Of a stretch of DNA of 9,169 bases, positions 6,027 to 9,169 are shown piece by piece. The number at the start of each line of letters is the position of its first letter. Within the stretch, counting starts at the first letter, position 1. The position numbers were made by a program, and so were the translations under genes. The notes below the pieces were generated by a model, which did not search any database, was not told the origin of the DNA, and saw only the letters and a list, made by a program, of their open reading frames with translations. This DNA comes from an uncultured Chloroflexota bacterium. GTDB lineage: Bacteria; Chloroflexota; Anaerolineae; Aggregatilineales; Phototrophicaceae. The stretch spans positions 1-9,169 of the forward strand of contig CALMDI010000531.1 of NCBI GenBank assembly GCA_937864975.1. Reading direction: 5' to 3'.

Positions 6027-6875
6027 TTAACCTGAAGTGTCCGGCGGGGTGTGGGCGGCGAGGAAGTCGAGGACGAGGCGGTTGAACCGGTCGGGCTGCT
6101 CCATGTTCAGCATGTGCCCGGCGTCGGGGAAGAGCACTTTTTCCGCGCCCGCGATGCCTGTATCGATCTTGTCGGCAATGTCGAGCGTGTCGCTGATATC
6201 GAGCGCGCCCGCCAGCACCAGCGCGGGTGTTTTGAGGTCATTCAGGCGCGTGATGGCGAGCGGGTCGAGCATTTTGGCAAGATAGTTCTGCGGCGGGCGC
6301 ATCATGGCGTCGGTCATCATGGCGCGAACGCGGGCGCGCATTCGTGGATCGACCTCGTCGGAAGTGCGCGTTGGACCGTCTACCCACATTTTCAGCGAGA
6401 GATCGACGGTCTCATCCGAATTCATACGCGAAAACGCGATGAACAACTGATGTTGGTATTCCTTGAACGCCGCCGACGCCTGAAAGCCGCCGAGTCCGGG
6501 GGACACCAGCACGAGCGCGGACACCTGCTCCGGGTACGACAGCGCGAAGTCAAGACTGATGGACGCGCCCAAGCCCAACCCGACCAGATGCGCGCGCTCG
6601 ACGTTGAGCGCGCGCAGCAGCCCGTGCAGGTCGCCGTGATGCGAGAAATCGCCCGTTCCCACGCGCGAGCTGCCGCTGCCGCGAATGTCGTAGCGAATGA
6701 CGTAGTAGTGCTCTCCCAGAGCGGCGAACTGGTCGTCCCACATCTGGTGATCCAGCAACCCGCGATGCACCAATACGAGCGGGTAGCCGCTGCCGGTGGT
6801 TTCGTAATAGAGAGCCGCCCCGTTGACCGATGCGCTTCCACGGGTGATGGGGGTGGCGCTGCTGTTGTCCGTCAT
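6027..6875 (-). CDS. Alpha/beta hydrolase-fold protein lacking the nucleophile Ser
   Basis: This 282-residue protein is a full-length alpha/beta hydrolase of the general esterase / haloperoxidase-like group. It has the oxyanion strand PLVLVHRGLLDHQMWD, VIRYDIRGSGSS, the elbow HLVGLGLGASISLDFAL, the acid site LVLAGALDISD (Asp226) and the His site FPDAGHML (His254). The elbow normally reads G-x-S-x-G; here it is GLGLG with Gly101 (GGC codon at 6575-6573) in place of Ser, while Asp and His remain. Ordinary ester hydrolysis through a Ser nucleophile is therefore not expected, unless Ser105 two turns on compensates, which is structurally unlikely. An in-frame GTG at 6881 was passed over because AGGAG (6884-6888) is spaced eight bases from ATG 6875 but only two from the GTG. 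No signal peptide is present, so it should be cytoplasmic. A weak minus-strand -10 (TATAGT, 6906-6911) lies upstream. Confidence 0.85.
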   Translation of the reverse strand: MTDNSSATPITRGSASVNGAALYYETTGSGYPLVLVHRGLLDHQMWDDQFAALGEHYYVIRYDIRGSGSSRVGTGDFSHHGDLHGLLRALNVERAHLVGLGLGASISLDFALSYPEQVSALVLVSPGLGGFQASAAFKEYQHQLFIAFSRMNSDETVDLSLKMWVDGPTRTSDEVDPRMRARVRAMMTDAMMRPPQNYLAKMLDPLAITRLNDLKTPALVLAGALDISDTLDIADKIDTGIAGAEKVLFPDAGHMLNMEQPDRFNRLVLDFLAAHTPPDTSG

Positions 6876-6883
6876 GGTCACCG

Positions 6884-6888
6884 CTCCT
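6884..6888 (-). promoter_or_regulatory. Ribosome binding site deciding the hydrolase start
   Basis: The minus strand reads AGGAG here. Its eight-base spacing to ATG 6875 is standard, while the in-frame GTG at 6881 would be only two bases away, so translation most likely starts at the ATG. Confidence 0.6.
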
Positions 6889-6952
6889 GCTCTGTCGCCA
6901 CGGGGACTATATCGCGTTTCGAGGCGTGGGGCGAGGGGAACCCCAGCCCGTG

Positions 6953-6973
6953 CCCCCCGGATTTCATGGGGGG
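6953..6973. repeat. GC-rich intergenic hairpin (C6/G6 stem)
   Basis: CCCCCC at 6953-6958 can pair with GGGGGG at 6968-6973 across a nine-base loop. It is part of a G/C-run-rich stretch of about 6925-7015 between the hydrolase and the DUF4342-like gene. No reading frame in this 272-base gap looks coding. It resembles the run-rich palindromic elements scattered between genes in Chloroflexota, but this is an impression from composition only. Confidence 0.4.
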
Positions 6974-7072
6974 AATAAAGATGGGGTATGGGCGTGGTTG
7001 AGAGGTAGGGTTTGTGAAAAGCGGGGATTCACTTTCCCACACCCTTCAGCCAGTTTCGGAGAATTAAACGCA

Positions 7073-7112
7073 AAAACAGAGGGCGAGCGCTTCAACTCGC
7101 CGTCTCTGTTTT
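7073..7112 (-). terminator. Intrinsic terminator of the DUF4342-like gene
   Basis: A 15-bp stem (AAAACAGAGGGCGAG paired with CTCGCC-GT-CTCTGTTTT, a two-base bulge) closes an eight-base loop. It sits 36 bases past the minus-strand stop at 7148. On the minus strand a T5 run follows, the expected form for a Rho-independent terminator. Confidence 0.85.
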
Positions 7113-7147
7113 CGTTGAAAGGGGAATGAAGAAGGAAGCTGAGACGC

Positions 7148-7702
7148 TTACGAGCCGCTGCGGCTGCCCCCACTGCCAGTGCCGCCACTGCTGCCGCCCG
7201 TACCGCCGCCGCCCAGGCGGTTCTTCACGTCTTCCGCCTTGTCCTTCAGTTCTTTCTTCGTCGCCGCGGGTTCCTCGCGCACGATCTCGATATTAATCTT
7301 CGCGACCAGCGCCGCGATTGCGCCCAGACCCGCCAGCAGCGGGTTTAGCCACAGCACCGCGCCGCCCACCGCGACACCCGCCGTCAGCGGGATTTCCAGC
7401 AGGACGCGCCCATCGGGGTTGCGGAGGATCAAACGACGCACGTTGCCCTCTTCAACCAGGCTCCGCACGCGGTCGACCACCTGATTTCCGGCAACCTCAA
7501 GCTGCTCATTCAGGTTCTTGTCTTCCACGAACTGACGCACCCGCTCGCCCGCCTGATTCACTTCTTCCGACAGACGCTTGCCGGTCACTTCCAGCGCCTC
7601 GTTGATGCGCTCCCCCGGCGTCTGCTCCTCGTGTTTCGGCTGGTTCGACGAACCGCCTGTACTGCTGCTGCCGCTGCCGCTACCACTCTTCTGCTCGCTC
7701 AT
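7148..7702 (-). CDS. DUF4342-like protein with Gly/Ser-rich termini
   Basis: This 184-residue protein has three parts. Residues 1-20 are a Gly/Ser-rich low-complexity leader. Residues about 30-82 are charged and predicted helical or coiled coil (GERINEALEVTGKRLSEEV and onward). Residues about 84-142 match the DUF4342 pattern: EEGNVRRLILRNPDGRVLLE, then IPLTAGV and a hydrophobic stretch about 107-134 that may be a membrane helix or hairpin, then KINIEIVRE. A charged helix and a second Gly/Ser-rich tail follow (164-184). DUF4342 has no known function. The domain often stands alone or follows a ubiquitin-associated-like helix in other bacteria; here it is flanked by flexible linkers. AAGGAG at 7711-7716, eight bases from the ATG, and the terminator downstream support a monocistronic gene. 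It is divergent from the PA14 gene across a 217-base AT-richer gap. A membrane-peripheral role is possible but unproven. Confidence 0.75.
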   Translation of the reverse strand: MSEQKSGSGSGSSSTGGSSNQPKHEEQTPGERINEALEVTGKRLSEEVNQAGERVRQFVEDKNLNEQLEVAGNQVVDRVRSLVEEGNVRRLILRNPDGRVLLEIPLTAGVAVGGAVLWLNPLLAGLGAIAALVAKINIEIVREEPAATKKELKDKAEDVKNRLGGGGTGGSSGGTGSGGSRSGS

Positions 7703-7798
7703 GACCTTGACTCCTTAGGCTGCTCGCCCTCTATGGTTGCGAGGTTCTATTTCTCTGTACGCACTCGCGCACGTCGAAGTTTCTAAATTTCGATCTAC

Positions 7799-7824
7799 AT
7801 TATATCAAGATTTCTGAACGTCAA
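7799..7824 (-). promoter_or_regulatory. Minus-strand promoter candidate for the DUF4342-like gene
   Basis: The minus strand holds a perfect TATAAT (7799-7804) and a near-consensus TTGACG (7819-7824), but only 14 bases apart instead of about 17. Either the -10 works with a poorer -35, or the promoter is weak or activator-dependent. It sits in an AT-rich stretch of the divergent gap. Confidence 0.4.
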
Positions 7825-7861
7825 CTACTGTTTTACCCAGGCTCAAAATTTCTAACACATC

Positions 7862-7867
7862 TATAAT
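7862..7867 (+). promoter_or_regulatory. -10 box of the PA14 gene
   Basis: A perfect TATAAT lies here on the plus strand. No good -35 is seen 17 bases upstream (AGGCTC). It contains the most upstream in-frame ATG (7866) of the PA14 reading frame, so that ATG cannot be the start of a transcript made from this box; transcription would begin near 7874. Confidence 0.4.
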
Positions 7868-7908
7868 GGGAATGCGGACGACGGAAAGAGGGCGACCAGG
7901 CGGCGGGC

Positions 7909-7913
7909 GGAGG
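7909..7913 (+). promoter_or_regulatory. Ribosome binding site deciding the PA14 start
   Basis: GGAGG ends six bases before ATG 7920 and directly abuts ATG 7914, so the later ATG, which also opens a clean signal peptide, is the better start. Confidence 0.55.
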
Positions 7914-7919
7914 ATGAAC

Positions 7920-8537
7920 ATGAGAAGTCATTTCGGCAAAGGATTAGCGCTCCTGCTGAGCGCGGCGTGCATCGTCCTGCTGGCGCCTGCGCCGCGGGCG
8001 CGCGCCGACTTCGGCGTGAACTGGACGGCGCAGTTCTATAACAACGAGAATCTGAGCAGCGATCCCGTCCTCACACAGTCCGGTATCCCCGGCGTGAACT
8101 TCGCCTGGGGAACGGGCAGTCCGGGCGCGGGCGTCAACCCGGACAGCTTCTCCGCGCGGTTTACCTCGACCCAGACATTCGCGGGCGGTACCTATGATTT
8201 CGTCGTCACTTCAGACGACGGCGTGCGGGTGTTTATCGACGGCATCAACGTCTGGGATCGCTTCATCCAGCGTCCGTTGACGACCGACCGCTTTACGCAA
8301 ACCCTGACACCCGGCGCGCACAGCCTGGTGGTGGAATACTTCGAGCATCTCGACCAGGCGACCATGCAGTTCCAGTGGTTCCAGACGGCGCCGCCGGCGG
8401 GTGGAGGTAGGCGAAGCGAGCGGAAAGGCCGTCCGGGTGGCCCCCGCGTCCCAGGCCCTCGCCGTGGGTGTCGAACAGCACCACCTCCAGGTCCGCCAGG
8501 CCGTGGTGGGCGAGGAGGTCGGCGACGCGCAGCTTGA
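7920..8537 (+). CDS. Secreted PA14-domain protein, 3' end lost at a junction
   Basis: Residues 1-29 are a signal peptide (MRSHFGKG, hydrophobic LALLLSAACIVLLA, ARA before the cut). Residues about 33-155 form a PA14-like beta-barrel: VNWTAQFYNNENL, TSDDGVRVFIDG at 97-108, the usual hallmark loop, GAHSLVVEYFEH and MQFQWFQ. PA14 domains bind carbohydrate and occur in secreted adhesins, glycosidases and proteases. Native coding stops near residue 160, where Pro/Gly-rich APPAGG begins (about 8395-8403). From there the frame reads the antisense of a different gene and runs to a chance stop at 8537; that basic Arg/Gly/Pro-rich tail is not a real domain. The natural protein probably continued beyond a linker. 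Three earlier in-frame ATGs (7866, 7872, 7914) were rejected because the first lies in a TATAAT box and GGAGG at 7909-7913 is best spaced for 7920. Confidence 0.75.
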   Translation: MRSHFGKGLALLLSAACIVLLAPAPRARADFGVNWTAQFYNNENLSSDPVLTQSGIPGVNFAWGTGSPGAGVNPDSFSARFTSTQTFAGGTYDFVVTSDDGVRVFIDGINVWDRFIQRPLTTDRFTQTLTPGAHSLVVEYFEHLDQATMQFQWFQTAPPAGGGRRSERKGRPGGPRVPGPRRGCRTAPPPGPPGRGGRGGRRRAA

Positions 8538-9169
8538 GCCGCTCGATCAGGTGGCTGGCCGGGACCTGGCCGATGTAGCGGCCGGAGTCCGAATAGCCGA
8601 ACTGGAGGCACAGCCGCCCGGCCCGCCGCAGGTGCCCGCGCCAATGCCGGCTGCGCAGCGCCTCCTCGATCACGCGCTCGCCCCGCCGCTCCAGCGCCTC
8701 GGCGGTCTCGAACAGCGGGGAGATCTCCACGCGGTCCTCCACGCCGCACAGCCGGGCGAGCAGCAGCGCGGCGAGCAGCGTGTAGCCGCTCTCCGTTTCC
8801 GCGATCAGGAAGCGCACGGGCTGCGAGGCGTCCACGTGCTTGGCGATCTGCGCCACCGCCATCACAAGGCGCAGCGCGCTCGCCTGCTCGGTCATCAGGC
8901 CGCCGAAGTCCACCGCCTCCGCCCGCGCGTCCGCCAGCGCCTCGTCCACCGCCGCGAACAGGGCGCGGCGCTGCGCCGGGGAGGCGGGCGAGCCGGAGAG
9001 GTCCGGGAAGCGCAGCCGCGCGGCGTTGTGGATCTGCGCCGCGTTCAGGCGCGTGTGGGTGTGCGCGAGCGAGAGGCCGTGCGCGGAAAGGCCGGCGCGA
9101 GCGACGCAGAGCGCGAGCCGCGCCTCGTCGTCCGGCGCCGCCGTCAAGGCCGCGGGCACCATGTCGAGC
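8293..9169 (-). CDS. Phosphoenolpyruvate carboxylase-like protein, internal fragment
   Basis: The frame is open at the right edge (codons for Leu-Asp precede the first ATG at 9162), so this is an internal piece without its start. It matches the PEPC core: THTRLNAAQIHNAARL, FLIAETESGYTLLAALLLAR, ISPLFETAEALERR, LQFGYSDSGR and GEGLGRGGHPDG. PEPC adds bicarbonate to phosphoenolpyruvate to make oxaloacetate and usually exceeds 850 residues; about 255 are present. The glycine-rich loop reads FDTHGEGLGRGG where classical enzymes have FHGRGGSxGRGG, so the first loop Arg appears to be His. This fits the divergent PEPC-like branch of alphaproteobacteria as I recall it. Homology stops near LHPPA (about 8395); the rest, down to the stop at 8293, is antisense of the PA14 gene. 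G+C is clearly higher than elsewhere, so this piece probably comes from another genome. Confidence 0.75.
   Translation of the reverse strand, partial: LDMVPAALTAAPDDEARLALCVARAGLSAHGLSLAHTHTRLNAAQIHNAARLRFPDLSGSPASPAQRRALFAAVDEALADARAEAVDFGGLMTEQASALRLVMAVAQIAKHVDASQPVRFLIAETESGYTLLAALLLARLCGVEDRVEISPLFETAEALERRGERVIEEALRSRHWRGHLRRAGRLCLQFGYSDSGRYIGQVPASHLIERLKLRVADLLAHHGLADLEVVLFDTHGEGLGRGGHPDGLSARFAYLHPPAAPSGTTGTAWSPGRDARSIPPPGCARRVSGFA
8391..8409. other. Junction between two unrelated truncated genes (probable chimera)
   Basis: Left of this point the plus strand codes for a PA14 protein; right of it the minus strand codes for a PEPC-like protein. The two frames meet 3' end to 3' end, each losing its natural stop. 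The GC-rich bases CCGCCGGCGGG fit both reading frames (APPAGG on plus, LHPPA on minus), a shared stretch of the kind seen at microhomology joins. G+C content rises sharply to the right. Confidence 0.75.

Noticed and set aside
6051..7001. A 316-codon plus-strand frame
   Set aside because: It is antisense to the alpha/beta hydrolase and lacks a ribosome site and any recognisable motif.
8293..8390. C-terminal extension of the PEPC-like protein
   Set aside because: It is the antisense of the PA14 coding sequence and has no PEPC similarity.
8404..8537. Basic Arg/Gly/Pro-rich C-terminal tail on the PA14 protein as a new fusion domain
   Set aside because: These codons are the exact antisense of the PEPC-like fragment, so the tail is produced by the junction and is not a domain.
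1..9169. CRISPR array, insertion sequence, tRNA or rRNA
   Set aside because: No regularly spaced repeats, transposase-like frame, terminal inverted repeats or cloverleaf-like sequence was seen on either strand.

Overview
The window reads as high-GC bacterial DNA, most probably from a member of the Chloroflexota (Anaerolineae-like). The clues are an Uma2-family nuclease, secreted proteins with Fn3-like and PA14 modules, a DUF4342-like protein, and many small paralogous hydrolase and acetyltransferase genes in short operons. The lineage is inferred from gene types only; there is no rRNA or other marker here. The last ~770 bases look foreign to the rest: they are richer in G+C and carry a proteobacterial-style phosphoenolpyruvate carboxylase fragment.

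Layout: (1) 1-272, minus: N-terminal part of an Uma2 endonuclease leaving the window. (2) 322-906, plus: 3-methyladenine DNA glycosylase I (tag), divergent from it. (3) 1061-2422, plus: secreted clan GH-A glycoside hydrolase with a C-terminal Fn3-like module, ending at a bidirectional terminator. (4) 2481-2687, minus: small, very acidic protein of unknown function. (5) 5188-2766, minus: tight three-gene operon, GNAT-like acetyltransferase -> dienelactone-hydrolase-like protein -> lipB (octanoyltransferase). (6) 5337-5954, plus: small HExxH putative metalloprotease. (7) 6875-6027, minus: alpha/beta hydrolase. (8) 7702-7148, minus: DUF4342-like protein with Gly/Ser-rich ends and a clear terminator. 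(9) 7920 to about 8403, plus: secreted PA14-domain protein cut off by a junction. (10) 9169 to about 8400, minus: internal PEPC-like fragment cut at the same junction.

No mobile element, CRISPR array or RNA gene was recognised, and no gene-free gap exceeds 300 bases. Most of the window is ordinary housekeeping and secreted-enzyme content. Two points stand out. First, both alpha/beta-hydrolase-fold proteins carry Gly where the nucleophile should be, and the DLH-like one appears to have lost its whole triad. It sits directly upstream of lipB, two bases away, so it may have a non-catalytic or regulatory role. Second, the abrupt 3'-to-3' fusion of two unrelated truncated genes near 8400 is best explained as an assembly or amplification chimera, or less likely a real rearrangement. 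Nothing here assembles into a recognisable new multi-gene system; the degenerate hydrolases are the best candidates for something undescribed.
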